A stretch of 64,000 nucleotides of DNA from Aestuariibacter sp. (GCA_017794925.1 CP051238.1:3929945-3993944); one strand, 5' to 3'. Counted from the stretch's first letter, positions 1 through 8,470 are shown. Made by a program: numbers and translations. Notes: a model not told the origin generated them from the sequence alone.

Positions 1-2
1 TA

Positions 3-1109
3 ACCACAAAACAGCGGTTCACTATGCCTGCGTATAAAACAGTTGGTGGACGCACGATTAAGCAATTACAGGTGGGATGGGAAAGCTATGGCAAACTGAA
101 TGCCGCGAAGGATAATGCTATTTTAATTACCCATTATTTTTCAGCGACGTCCCATGCCGCAGGTAAATATCACCCTGACGATGCCGCTCCCGGTTACTGG
201 GATGCGATTATCGGCCCGGGCAAAGCCATCGATACCAATCGCTATTTCGTGATCAGTGTAGATAGCCTGGCAAACCTGAATGTACACGACAAAAATGTCA
301 TTACAACCGGCCCGGCGACCATTAACCCGGATACCGGAAAACCGTATGGTTTACGCTTTCCCGTCGTGACCATTAAAGACTTTGTGAATGTACAGAAAGC
401 TGTTTTAGAAAGTCTGGGTATTAACAAATTACATGCGGTGATTGGTCCGTCTATGGGTTCAATGCAAGCCATTGAATGGGCGGCAAGTTATCCGGACTGG
501 GTCCCGCGTATGATTTCCGTGATCGGTACCGGTGACAGTGATGCCTGGACAACAGCCGCACTGGAACAATGGGCCATTCCTATTCGTCTGGACAAAAACT
601 GGGCAGAGGGAAACTACTACGATGGTGAAGCACCCGTTGATGGGCTGGCCGCTTCGCTAATGCTGATCACGCAACAAGCGTTAACCCCCGCCTTCTTTAA
701 TCAACAAGGCAGTAAGGTTGATTACCATCCGCTTGAAACCGGCCCGTTAAACAGCATTACTCAGCAACACTCCATTGTAAAATGGCTGGATAGCCGGGCA
801 CGCAGTCGCGCCGCCAAGATGGACGCAAACCACTTGTTATACCTGGTTAGAGCCTGTCAGCTGTTCATGGCAGGATACGGCGATAACCTGAAACAAAGCC
901 TGGCAGCAGTAGAAGCAAAAAGCCTCTTTTTACCCGCCAGCACCGATTTACTTTTAATGCCTTACATGGCAGAAAAAGCACATAAACAGTTATTGGAAAA
1001 TGGTAAGGACAGTCGTTACAGTGAGCTTTCCGGCCAGCTAGGTCATTTGGAAGGTGTGCTACGCATTGCCGAGCAAGCCGATACCATTCAGGCGTTTCTT
1101 CAGTATTAG
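3..1109 (+). CDS. MetX-like alpha/beta hydrolase, 5' end outside window
   Basis: Alpha/beta-fold hydrolase related to homoserine O-acetyltransferases. The nucleophile elbow GPSMGSMQA lies about 143 residues after the ATG at 24; a late Asp (ASTDLLLMP) and His (GQLGHLEG) complete a plausible Ser-Asp-His triad. The frame stays open to the left edge (codons from position 3 read TKQRFT before the ATG), and relatives usually have more residues, often a signal peptide, before this point, so the gene is probably truncated by the window rather than starting at 24. It is 9 bp upstream of a polyhydroxybutyrate depolymerase and a 3-hydroxybutyrate dehydrogenase. That context favours an esterase, thioesterase or acyltransferase role in 3-hydroxybutyrate metabolism over methionine synthesis. 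The exact substrate cannot be told from sequence. Confidence 0.8.
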   Translation, partial: TTKQRFTMPAYKTVGGRTIKQLQVGWESYGKLNAAKDNAILITHYFSATSHAAGKYHPDDAAPGYWDAIIGPGKAIDTNRYFVISVDSLANLNVHDKNVITTGPATINPDTGKPYGLRFPVVTIKDFVNVQKAVLESLGINKLHAVIGPSMGSMQAIEWAASYPDWVPRMISVIGTGDSDAWTTAALEQWAIPIRLDKNWAEGNYYDGEAPVDGLAASLMLITQQALTPAFFNQQGSKVDYHPLETGPLNSITQQHSIVKWLDSRARSRAAKMDANHLLYLVRACQLFMAGYGDNLKQSLAAVEAKSLFLPASTDLLLMPYMAEKAHKQLLENGKDSRYSELSGQLGHLEGVLRIAEQADTIQAFLQY

Positions 1110-1118
1110 GACCGTGAC

Positions 1119-2120
1119 ATGAAAAAATTAACCTACGTATTGCTTGGTGCAGCATTAACTACATCAACTGCCACCGTATTAGCCCAGGACACACTGCCTG
1201 CACTAAATCTGGATACCGCGCACCTGACCGTATCAGGTTTATCTTCTGGTGGTTACATGGCTACGCAATACCACATTGCCAACAGCGATAAAGTGATTGG
1301 CGCAGCCATGCTGGCATCCGGCCCGTACTATTGTGCTCAAAATGATATTAGCATTGCGCTCGGTCAGTGTGTGAATAAAGTAGACTCTCCGATCGATGTA
1401 AAGGCGCTCGGCACCCAGGCAAAAGCATGGGCGGAATCCGGCGCTATAGCACCTCTAAGCGGATTGAAAAACAGTAACGTTTGGCTGTTACACGGCACTG
1501 CAGACACCCGTGTAAACAGTAAAGTAAGCAATGCACTGTATGCTCAGTACCAACAATGGGTACCGGAAACTCAGCTTACTTACGTCAATGATCAACCCTT
1601 TGCCCATGTGTTCCCAACACAACAACAAGGCGGGAGTTGCACGGAGTCAAACTCGCCTTACATTGGTAACTGCGAATACGATGCCGCCGGCGAGCTATTG
1701 AGTGCGTTACTCGGCGATCTGACTGTACCGGATGAGATACTCACCGGAACCGTAGTGACGCTTGATCAACAAGCCATCGCTGGCGACAATGCAAGTACGC
1801 TTGGTGATGAAGCCTATGTCTATGTTCCTGCGGATTGCGCAGCCGGTGAAGCTTGTCGTATTCACGTTAGTTTCCATGGCTGTAATCAGTATGCGGATGC
1901 CGTCAAGATGGCATACGTTGAGCAAACCGGATTGAATCGCTGGGCCGACGATAATCAAATTGTTGTACTGTACCCTCAAACGAAAAAATCGCTCATGATG
2001 CCCATGAACCCTCAGGGGTGCTGGGACTGGTGGGGTTACACGGGTGACCAGTACGCCACCAAAAACGGACCGCAGCTAAAAGCGGTTGATGCATTAATTT
2101 CTCATCTTGCCAAACACTAA
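1119..2120 (+). CDS. Exported polyhydroxybutyrate depolymerase-like esterase
   Basis: 333-residue secreted esterase. The N-terminus is a classic Sec signal (MKKLTYVLLGAALTTSTATV, cleavage after LAQ). The lipase box GLSSGG (Ser about 42) is directly followed by YMATQYH, as in short-chain polyhydroxyalkanoate depolymerases. A C-terminal block HGCNQYADAV...GCWDWWGYTGDQY is also typical of that family and contains the probable catalytic His region. Role inferred: hydrolysis of extracellular or periplasmic poly- or oligo-3-hydroxybutyrate. It lies between the MetX-like hydrolase and 3-hydroxybutyrate dehydrogenase with 9-bp gaps, so the three are probably one transcript that turns polymer into acetoacetate. 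Confidence 0.85.
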   Translation: MKKLTYVLLGAALTTSTATVLAQDTLPALNLDTAHLTVSGLSSGGYMATQYHIANSDKVIGAAMLASGPYYCAQNDISIALGQCVNKVDSPIDVKALGTQAKAWAESGAIAPLSGLKNSNVWLLHGTADTRVNSKVSNALYAQYQQWVPETQLTYVNDQPFAHVFPTQQQGGSCTESNSPYIGNCEYDAAGELLSALLGDLTVPDEILTGTVVTLDQQAIAGDNASTLGDEAYVYVPADCAAGEACRIHVSFHGCNQYADAVKMAYVEQTGLNRWADDNQIVVLYPQTKKSLMMPMNPQGCWDWWGYTGDQYATKNGPQLKAVDALISHLAKH

Positions 2121-2129
2121 GGATTTTTC

Positions 2130-2897
2130 ATGTCTTCATATAATGTATTCATTACCGGTGGTGCCAGTGGGATCGGTTTTGGTATTGCAGAGCGTCTTGC
2201 TTCCAAGGGCCACCATATTCTTATTGCCGATATTAATTTAGATGCTGCGACTGCGGCGGCAGATAAACTCACAGCCGCAGGTGGCAGCGCTCAACCGGTA
2301 GAAATTGACGTCACTGATGCAGCCGGTGTAGCCGCACTGCCAGAAAAACTAAAAGACACGCCGGTAGATATTCTGGTGAATAATGCGGGCATTCAGCATG
2401 TGTCTAAAATAGAAGATTTTCCGCCAGAGAAATGGCAATTGCTGATCAACATAATGCTGGTAGCCCCTGCCTTGCTCACTCAGGCTTTTCTGCCGCATAT
2501 GCGCAGCAACAATTTTGGTCGCATCATTAATATTGGCTCTATTCACTCAGTGGTTGCCTCACCTTTTAAATCAGCCTATGTGGCGGCAAAACACGGCTTA
2601 TTAGGTTTTTCCAAAACCATCGCGCTGGAAACCGGCGACTGCGATGTTACTATCAATACCGTGTGCCCGGCTTATGTCAAAACCCCATTAGTGGAAAAGC
2701 AAATAGCATCCCAGGCCAAGGAAAATGGCATTACTGAAGAGGACGTGGTCAACAAAATCATGCTCGAACCTATGCCTAAAAAAGCCTTTATCAGCCTGGA
2801 AGAACTTGGCGATACGGCCGACTTCCTGATCAGTAGTGCAGCCCGTAATATCACCGGTCAAACTCTCATCCTGGATGGCGGCTGGACCGCGCGTTAA
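2130..2897 (+). CDS. bdhA: (R)-3-hydroxybutyrate dehydrogenase
   Basis: Short-chain dehydrogenase/reductase of 255 residues that oxidises D-3-hydroxybutyrate to acetoacetate with NAD+. It has the nucleotide motif TGGASGIGFGIA at the N-terminus, NNAG at about 85, the catalytic Ser in NIGSIHS and the Tyr/Lys pair in SAYVAAKHG. Stretches such as VNNAGIQHVS, EDFPPEKW, VASPFKSAYVAAKHGLLGF, YVKTPLVEKQI and the C-terminal DGGWTAR are characteristic of 3-hydroxybutyrate dehydrogenase rather than other SDRs. Cytoplasmic. Last gene of the operon; start preceded by AAGGA. Confidence 0.93.
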   Translation: MSSYNVFITGGASGIGFGIAERLASKGHHILIADINLDAATAAADKLTAAGGSAQPVEIDVTDAAGVAALPEKLKDTPVDILVNNAGIQHVSKIEDFPPEKWQLLINIMLVAPALLTQAFLPHMRSNNFGRIINIGSIHSVVASPFKSAYVAAKHGLLGFSKTIALETGDCDVTINTVCPAYVKTPLVEKQIASQAKENGITEEDVVNKIMLEPMPKKAFISLEELGDTADFLISSAARNITGQTLILDGGWTAR

Positions 2898-3005
2898 CTT
2901 TCCCACCGATATTTTGCCGGTGTATAGCAGATAGCATGTGCACCGGCTTTATTTTGCTTCACAGGTTATGTTAATGTCGCCCCAGTAAATGGGGAAATAT
3001 TACAC

Positions 3006-3881
3006 ATGCCTTATAAAACCGTTGGACTTATCGGTAAAGCGGCCCACAAAGGGGCGCACGCCAGCTTAAACGCACTGGCCGACTATTTACGCGCTAAACA
3101 ATGCACTATTTTGGTAGAAGAAACCGTAGCCGCAGAAATGGACTGCGACGACTTTACCGTTTGTGACCTTGTGACAATAGGAAAGCAAGCTGACCTCGCG
3201 GTTGTGGTTGGCGGTGATGGAAACATGTTGGGTGCAGCCAGGGTCCTGTCTCGCTTTAATATCCATGTGGTTGGCGTAAACCGGGGTAACCTTGGGTTTC
3301 TTACTGATATTCACCCTGACGAAGTCGTTCAGCAAATGGATCTTATCTACAATGGTGAAACCATTGTAGAGCAGCGCTTCCTACTGGAAGTGGAAGTCTA
3401 TCGCCATGAACTACTGAAAAGTAATAACTCTGCAGTAAACGAAGTGGTACTTCACCACGGTAAAGTGGCACATATGATGGAATTCGAAGTGTTTATTGAC
3501 GACCACTTTGTTTTCAGTCAGCGCTCTGACGGGCTCATTGTGGCCACGCCTACAGGCTCCACTGCGTATTCGTTGTCAGGTGGTGGTCCCATTCTTATGC
3601 CACACCTTGACGCACTGACACTGGTACCTATGTTTCCTCACACGCTGAGTAGCCGCCCTATTGTGGTAGATGCCAACAGCACCGTTTCCATGCGGGTATC
3701 CAAAGTGAACTCCGACAGTTTGCAGGTAAGTTGCGATAGCCACATTGTTTTGCCCGTATTGCCTGGAGATGAAATTCGCGTTCGCAAAGGTAATAACCGT
3801 TTGTCGATGGTCCACCCAAAAGACTACAACTATTTCAACGTATTACGTAAAAAACTGGGTTGGGGAAGCAAGCTGTACTAG
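3006..3881 (+). CDS. nadK: NAD kinase
   Basis: ATP-dependent NAD+ kinase, the source of NADP+. 291 residues, normal for the family. Diagnostic motifs: GGDGN at about 69-73, NRGNLGFLTD, the conserved NE in NEVVLHHG, and TPTGSTAYSLSGGGPI in the C-terminal beta domain. In many gammaproteobacteria nadK is directly followed by recN and bamE; here recN follows only after three extra genes (4108-6553). Its own short upstream region separates it from the 3-hydroxybutyrate operon. Confidence 0.97.
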   Translation: MPYKTVGLIGKAAHKGAHASLNALADYLRAKQCTILVEETVAAEMDCDDFTVCDLVTIGKQADLAVVVGGDGNMLGAARVLSRFNIHVVGVNRGNLGFLTDIHPDEVVQQMDLIYNGETIVEQRFLLEVEVYRHELLKSNNSAVNEVVLHHGKVAHMMEFEVFIDDHFVFSQRSDGLIVATPTGSTAYSLSGGGPILMPHLDALTLVPMFPHTLSSRPIVVDANSTVSMRVSKVNSDSLQVSCDSHIVLPVLPGDEIRVRKGNNRLSMVHPKDYNYFNVLRKKLGWGSKLY

Positions 3882-4107
3882 GGGCTGCTGATCTTCGCTG
3901 TATCATTTTTGTTCTATATAGAAGCGTTTTAATCGCGAAACAGGCCTGCAGGCATAGTCATTCTACGTCAAAGGACTGTGACAAAAAGTAAAACGCTTAT
4001 ATGACGAACCCGAAGGGCAGCGTTGAGTATACCGATTAAAAAATAACCTTGCATCTGAGTGTCGGGTTCTTAATACTGGTAACATTATCAGTATCTTGGC
4101 GATATAA
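3882..4107. promoter_or_regulatory. Intergenic region with three inverted repeats before the HTH gene
   Basis: 226 bp without a gene. Visible dyads: AAGCGTTTTA (about 3922) with TAAAACGCTT (about 3988); GAACCCGA (4006-4013) with TCGGGTTC (4062-4069); and ATACTG at 4073-4078 with CAGTAT at 4089-4094, which ends about 14 bp before the ATG of the HTH gene. The last pair has operator-like spacing and may be an autoregulatory site. The longer pairs could form a structured leader or close the nadK transcript. Function is inferred only. Confidence 0.35.
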
Positions 4108-4719
4108 ATGGATTTATTAAAGCCTGGCGATGCAGCCAAATTTCTCAAGGTGTCGGCACTTTCTTTACGGAAGTGGACGCGACAAGGAGAACTCCCCTTC
4201 CAAATTACACCGGGCGGTCATCGCCGATATGTAAAATCTGACCTTTATGCCTTCGCGAAAATTAAGGGACTACCGGTAAGTGACCCCTTGTCTTCCGACC
4301 ACCCTTCTACGCTGCCAGTGAAAGCTATGCAGTCGTTAAGCCTGTTAATTGTAGACAGCAACCGAAGTCGGGCGACATCATTTAAATATATGCTGGAAAG
4401 TCACGATACCAGTTGGCAGGTAGATGTTGTTCACGACGGGTTTGAAGCGGGTATACAGGTACATGAACATAAACCGGATGTATTAGTAACGGCGTTAGCG
4501 CTTCCAGGGCTGTCAGGTGCGAGCCTGATCAAAAACATCAAAGCCATTGCCACGTTAAAGCACATTCATTTAATCGGTATGTGTGATCACAATAACGAAC
4601 AGCAAAAAGACGATTTTCTTTCCGCCGGAGCAGAAGCCATCGTGCCATTACCCTGTAGTCAACAAACATTAATTGCCTTGCTGGAGTCCAGATTAAAGCC
4701 GGTTTCAGCAAAGCCTTAA
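4108..4719 (+). CDS. MerR-type HTH fused to a degenerate receiver domain
   Basis: 203-residue regulator. Residues 1-50 form a MerR/excisionase-like winged helix (LKPGDAAKFLKVSALSLRKW, then TPGGHRRY). After a short linker, residues about 76-197 have a response-regulator receiver fold (SLLIVDSN...KPDVLVTALALPGLSGASL...GAEAIVPLP). The phospho-acceptor Asp expected before LALPGLSG is Ala129, only one of the usual acidic pair remains (D83, S84), and the Lys before the last conserved Pro is Leu181. It should therefore not work by phosphorylation. No kinase gene is adjacent. It precedes an ABC ATPase/permease pair by 113 bp containing a perfect 16-bp palindrome, so control of that transporter is a reasonable guess. 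Confidence 0.8.
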   Translation: MDLLKPGDAAKFLKVSALSLRKWTRQGELPFQITPGGHRRYVKSDLYAFAKIKGLPVSDPLSSDHPSTLPVKAMQSLSLLIVDSNRSRATSFKYMLESHDTSWQVDVVHDGFEAGIQVHEHKPDVLVTALALPGLSGASLIKNIKAIATLKHIHLIGMCDHNNEQQKDDFLSAGAEAIVPLPCSQQTLIALLESRLKPVSAKP

Positions 4720-4738
4720 CAACAGTTGGTAGTGGTAT

Positions 4739-4758
4739 TTGACACACCTTGCAAAGAA
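4739..4758 (+). promoter_or_regulatory. Promoter-like element TTGACACACCTTGCAAAGAA
   Basis: Starts with a consensus -35 hexamer TTGACA and matches 19 of 20 bases of an element at 9601-9620 upstream of the repeat lipoprotein gene. It lies in the gap between the HTH/receiver gene and the ABC ATPase. No good -10 hexamer is seen at standard spacing, so it may be an activator or alternative-sigma site rather than a housekeeping promoter. Confidence 0.4.
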
Positions 4759-4785
4759 ATATCGCTTGCACATGAAGTACATAGT

Positions 4786-4801
4786 AGTAAACATGTTTAC
4801 T
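4786..4801. promoter_or_regulatory. Perfect 16-bp palindrome AGTAAACATGTTTACT
   Basis: Fully symmetric 8+8 palindrome, 31 bp before the probable TTG start of the ABC ATPase gene and just downstream of the TTGACA element. Length and position fit a dimeric repressor or activator operator. The neighbouring HTH protein is the obvious candidate binder, but that is inference. Confidence 0.5.
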
Positions 4802-4832
4802 CTTTAAAACGCGAAAACGTTGAGACTTCCAT

Positions 4833-5435
4833 TTGCTTAATTTCAACACAATTTCCCTGCGCTTTTCTCATCACATCTTGTTCAGTAACTTAAGTCTTGC
4901 CATACCGGAACAACGAGCGGTGATCACGGGTGAAAATGGCAGTGGAAAAACAACCCTGTTGATGTTGGCCGCGGGATTAATCCAGCCGGATTCTGGTGAG
5001 ATTCAGTTTAGAAATGAATCTGTGAATACCATTTCCAATAAAACCCGAATTGGAATCAGCGCAAATAAAATCGTGTTGCCGACGTTTTTTACTGCACGGG
5101 AACTGCTGGCTTTTCACTGTAGCATGCATACATGCAAGCTCGATTTAACGCTGGCCGACGCGCTGGGTTTAACCCCCTTTCTGCACACCAAGGTGACGGA
5201 TCTGTCACTGGGGAATTACAAAAAGCTTAGCCTGCTTACCGCCTTGCTGCATCAGCCGGAACTACTGTTACTTGACGAGCCAACAAATGGGCTGGACGAT
5301 GACGCCCGCGATGCCATGAACGGCATACTGAACAATTTCTCCGGGCAGATAATCATTGCAAGTCACGACACGGCATTACTTACTGTCCCCATTGAGCGGG
5401 AAATTTCGATGCAGCAAGTCCGATGCAACGTCTAA
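4833..5435 (+). CDS. ABC transporter ATP-binding protein, divergent type
   Basis: Compact 200-residue ATPase, CcmA-sized. Walker A GENGSGKTT is near residue 34; Walker B is LLLLDEPTNGLDD; the H-loop is IIASHD. The signature is LSLGNYKK instead of LSGGQ, and the segment where a Q-loop is expected (GISANKIVLPTFF) has no Gln. The start is TTG, chosen because residues from there (MLNFNTISLRFSHHILF) match the first beta-strands of ABC ATPases and no suitable ATG exists. Its 3' end overlaps the permease gene by 13 bp, implying translational coupling. Substrate unknown. Confidence 0.85.
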   Translation: MLNFNTISLRFSHHILFSNLSLAIPEQRAVITGENGSGKTTLLMLAAGLIQPDSGEIQFRNESVNTISNKTRIGISANKIVLPTFFTARELLAFHCSMHTCKLDLTLADALGLTPFLHTKVTDLSLGNYKKLSLLTALLHQPELLLLDEPTNGLDDDARDAMNGILNNFSGQIIIASHDTALLTVPIEREISMQQVRCNV

Positions 5436-6553
5436 AACAGTACTGGTCATTTCGGCTTGCCCAATATCAACAACATCTGCAAGCCTGGCTTAACAGCATA
5501 AAACAAGCTGCCGCCGGTATAGTGTATTTATTTCCAATGGCATTACCGGCCCTTTTTTTACTGCCTTTACTGGCGCTGGGGGTGATAGCAGATGCGGAAA
5601 CACCCGTTTATCAATACAGTCTGGCACTGTGGGGATTTTTATTGCTTACCCATAGCTGGGTAACACTTCAGAAAGAAGGAATACTGGCTGAGCCGGTCAC
5701 ACATTACGACAGTAGCCTGCCACTTACATCATTACAGCGCAGAGCGACCACTACCCTGCTAACGCTTTATGCTGCGCATGTCTTTATTACCGGCCCAATA
5801 TTGCTGTTTTTCATTATGGCATTGGGTAATGCCGAACGACTACTGACCCAGCCTGCAACGGACACTTTCTATCAATTGTTCCCGATAGCAGCAACAAGCC
5901 TTCTCACGGTATTGATTATTGTTCTGGCATTATTTCGTCGTTACCCACTGTTTGGTTTAATCATTGTTCCGTTGATTCTTATGCCATTTACAGGGCTGAT
6001 TTCGAAGCCTTTATTAGTTCTCATTTGGGGTACATTACTGGTAATTGAACAGCGGATTCCCGCTGTTCCCTATCGCTTTGGGTGGTTACCCCGAGGCCTC
6101 ATCCGATTGTATATTAACGCCGATATCGACCAGCCCAATAAGGGCATGCTGCGGCTTATATCGCTTCTCATTTTAATGATAGGCACTCGGGTATTCATGC
6201 AGTCGGTTGCCGCCGAGGCTGCGAACGCGGCAGGGTATTTTTTCAGTTTTCTAGTAGGTATTTTAATGGCGAGTAAATTAATAGATACACTGGAAATCAA
6301 AGCTCGCTATCAACACTACTTGAATACACTCCCGACAAACAGAAAAACACCGCTATTGAGCGCCCTGGTATACAGTACCTTTTACTGTATACCGCTAATG
6401 GCAATTGTGATGTGGTTTGATGCCTTTGCGTTACATCACTGGTCTGTTCTTGCGGTAATATTCATTTCAACAAAAACAGGTATCTTACTGAATAAAAATT
6501 ATTTTTTAATATTCCCTTGTTGTACTGCCTTACTGTTGTGGTGGCTATTTTAA
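5423..6553 (+). CDS. ABC transporter membrane protein, substrate unknown
   Basis: 376-residue polytopic protein with about eight to ten hydrophobic segments (for example ALPALFLLPLLALGVI, FITGPILLFFIMAL, LLTVLIIVLALF, YPLFGLIIVPLILMPFTGLI, SLLILMIGTRVFM and the C-terminal FPCCTALLLWWLF). No recognised substrate domain. The start overlaps the ATPase gene by 13 bp, so it is almost certainly the permease partner. The short cytoplasmic N-terminus and the lack of a large periplasmic domain resemble ABC-2-type exporters more than importers. No substrate-binding protein gene is nearby. It ends 78 bp before recN. Confidence 0.75.
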   Translation: MQRLKQYWSFRLAQYQQHLQAWLNSIKQAAAGIVYLFPMALPALFLLPLLALGVIADAETPVYQYSLALWGFLLLTHSWVTLQKEGILAEPVTHYDSSLPLTSLQRRATTTLLTLYAAHVFITGPILLFFIMALGNAERLLTQPATDTFYQLFPIAATSLLTVLIIVLALFRRYPLFGLIIVPLILMPFTGLISKPLLVLIWGTLLVIEQRIPAVPYRFGWLPRGLIRLYINADIDQPNKGMLRLISLLILMIGTRVFMQSVAAEAANAAGYFFSFLVGILMASKLIDTLEIKARYQHYLNTLPTNRKTPLLSALVYSTFYCIPLMAIVMWFDAFALHHWSVLAVIFISTKTGILLNKNYFLIFPCCTALLLWWLF

Positions 6554-6590
6554 AATAATTCCACAGTCAACACTTTACATCGCCAAAATA

Positions 6591-6606
6591 CTGTATATAT
6601 TTACAC
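6591..6606. promoter_or_regulatory. LexA (SOS)-like box upstream of recN
   Basis: CTGT-N8-ACAC, one base from the LexA consensus CTGT-N8-ACAG, with the preferred AT-rich centre and flanking TA, 25 bp before the recN ATG. A second CTGT half-site with an AT-rich tail starts at 6610. recN is a classic strongly induced SOS gene with LexA sites at the promoter, so the assignment fits. Confidence 0.65.
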
Positions 6607-6631
6607 GTACTGTATAAACATCGAGTTAGTT

Positions 6632-8317
6632 ATGTTATCTCATCTTTCGGTTAAAAATTTTGCGGTCGTCAAAGAAGTCAATATAGCATTTGAGTCAGGA
6701 ATGACCGCAGTAACGGGTGAAACCGGCGCGGGTAAATCCATTGCTATTGATGCACTTAGCCTGTGTATGGGCGAACGCGCAGATGCATCGGCAGTGAGAA
6801 AAGGTGCCGACAAAGCCGAAATCATCGCTTACTTTTCATTGCTGGACAGCCCGAAAGCCAGAGAATGGCTGGACGAAAACGAACTGGTACTCGATGACGA
6901 TGCGAACACTTGCTTCATCCGCCGACTTATTTCAAAAGAAGGCCGATCTAAGGCATTCATAAACGGCGTGCCTGTTGCATTGCAACAACTTAAACAACTT
7001 GGCCAACACCTGATTGCTATTCACGGACAGAACACCCACCTGCAATTATTGAAAGAAGATGTACAGCGTAAACTGGTCGACGATTTCGCGGGGAATGCCA
7101 AAGTGTTGGATAAGACCCGCGCTGCCTATCAACAACGGCAGTCACTGGCAAAAGAACTGGCGAGGCTTGAGGAAGCGGCCCAACAACGCGCAGATCGCGA
7201 GCAATTGCTGAGCTACCAGGTTTCAGAGCTGGACGAATTCGCCCTGGAAGATGGCGAATTCACTGAACTAGAGGCTGAACATAAACGTTTAAGTAACGGA
7301 CAAACGTTACTGGAACAGGCACAAATGAGCTTTTACAACCTGTACGAGTCAGACGAGTTTAATGCACTGAAAGCCATTCAGACCAGTATGGATAAGCTTG
7401 CAGACTTACAGGACCATGACCCGGCTCTTGCCCCCATTGTGACTATGTTAAACGACGCCTCGATTCAGGTAGAAGAAGCCGCCCATGAACTTCGTAGTTA
7501 CTGTGATCAGTTAGAGATCGACCCGCTGCGATTACAACAGGTTGAAAAGCGCTACAGCCTAGCACTGGAGTTAGCCAGAAAGCATCAGGTGATGGCAGAA
7601 GACCTTTATTCCTATCATCAAACGCTAAGCGAAGAGCTGACTAACTTAAATGCTGACAGTGAGAGATTGGACGAATTAAATGCCGAGCTTGAAGTTGCTC
7701 ATCAGGCGTTTTTAGAAGCAAGTAAAGTATTGTCGGAAAGCAGACTAAACGCAGCAGGAAAATTAGCGGAACAAGTACAATCGCAAATTCGTACGTTAAA
7801 CATGCCTCATGCTACGTTTACCATTGAGGTGAACTACAACATCACCGCTAAACCCACTGCAATTGGCATGGATGACATTGGGATGCTTGTTTCTACTAAC
7901 CCGGGTCAGGCAGCCGACAGATTAGACAAAGTGGTTTCAGGCGGTGAGTTATCACGTATAGGCCTTGCACTGCAGGTAATAAGTCGTGACAGTGACTTAA
8001 CGCCAACGCTGATTTTTGACGAAGTCGATACGGGTATTAGCGGGCCAACGGCATCTATAGTCGGTCAGTTACTCCGCCGACTCGGAAAAGAAAATCAGGT
8101 AATGTGTGTGACCCACTTACCTCAGGTTGCCGCACAGGCGCATAACCAACTGTTCGTAACCAAGACCACCGACGGAAGCGAAACTCAAACACATATTCTG
8201 GCATTAACAGAACAAGCCAGAATTGACGAGCTGGCGAGACTGCTGGCGGGAGATAAGATCACCCCGAATGCACTGGCAAACGCTCGCGAACTTTTAGAAA
8301 ATGTCCAACCGAACTAA
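6632..8317 (+). CDS. recN: DNA repair protein RecN
   Basis: SMC-like ATPase acting in double-strand break repair. 561 residues, close to the usual length. Walker A GETGAGKS at 29-36; long central coiled coil (about 155-380, rich in Glu, Gln and Leu); C-terminal signature VSGGELSRIGLALQVI and Walker B TLIFDEVDTGISG. Cytoplasmic and nucleoid-associated. A LexA-like box precedes it, so SOS induction is likely. Followed by bamE, as in Escherichia coli. Confidence 0.97.
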   Translation: MLSHLSVKNFAVVKEVNIAFESGMTAVTGETGAGKSIAIDALSLCMGERADASAVRKGADKAEIIAYFSLLDSPKAREWLDENELVLDDDANTCFIRRLISKEGRSKAFINGVPVALQQLKQLGQHLIAIHGQNTHLQLLKEDVQRKLVDDFAGNAKVLDKTRAAYQQRQSLAKELARLEEAAQQRADREQLLSYQVSELDEFALEDGEFTELEAEHKRLSNGQTLLEQAQMSFYNLYESDEFNALKAIQTSMDKLADLQDHDPALAPIVTMLNDASIQVEEAAHELRSYCDQLEIDPLRLQQVEKRYSLALELARKHQVMAEDLYSYHQTLSEELTNLNADSERLDELNAELEVAHQAFLEASKVLSESRLNAAGKLAEQVQSQIRTLNMPHATFTIEVNYNITAKPTAIGMDDIGMLVSTNPGQAADRLDKVVSGGELSRIGLALQVISRDSDLTPTLIFDEVDTGISGPTASIVGQLLRRLGKENQVMCVTHLPQVAAQAHNQLFVTKTTDGSETQTHILALTEQARIDELARLLAGDKITPNALANARELLENVQPN

Positions 8318-8470
8318 TTGATGTTTTGAGGGTCGAAGTTGACGTACTGGCACGGAGCGATTAGCATGCTCAACGTCCAGTATGTCTATCTCGCCGGGTA
8401 TTTATACAATTCCTGGTAGTCTAGGCCCACTATAACGATTACAAACTGTTTTAATTGGATTTTTCTGTTA

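Noticed and set aside
24..1109. Housekeeping metX for methionine synthesis
   Set aside because: The operon partners are 3-hydroxybutyrate genes, and a likely N-terminal extension differs from true MetX.
4737..4758. Sigma-54 promoter suggested by TTGCA in the shared element
   Set aside because: The -24 GG is TT here, and the second copy has TTGTA; spacing rules are not met.
6610..6625. Second LexA box before recN
   Set aside because: Only one half-site (CTGT) is present; the second half reads CGAG.
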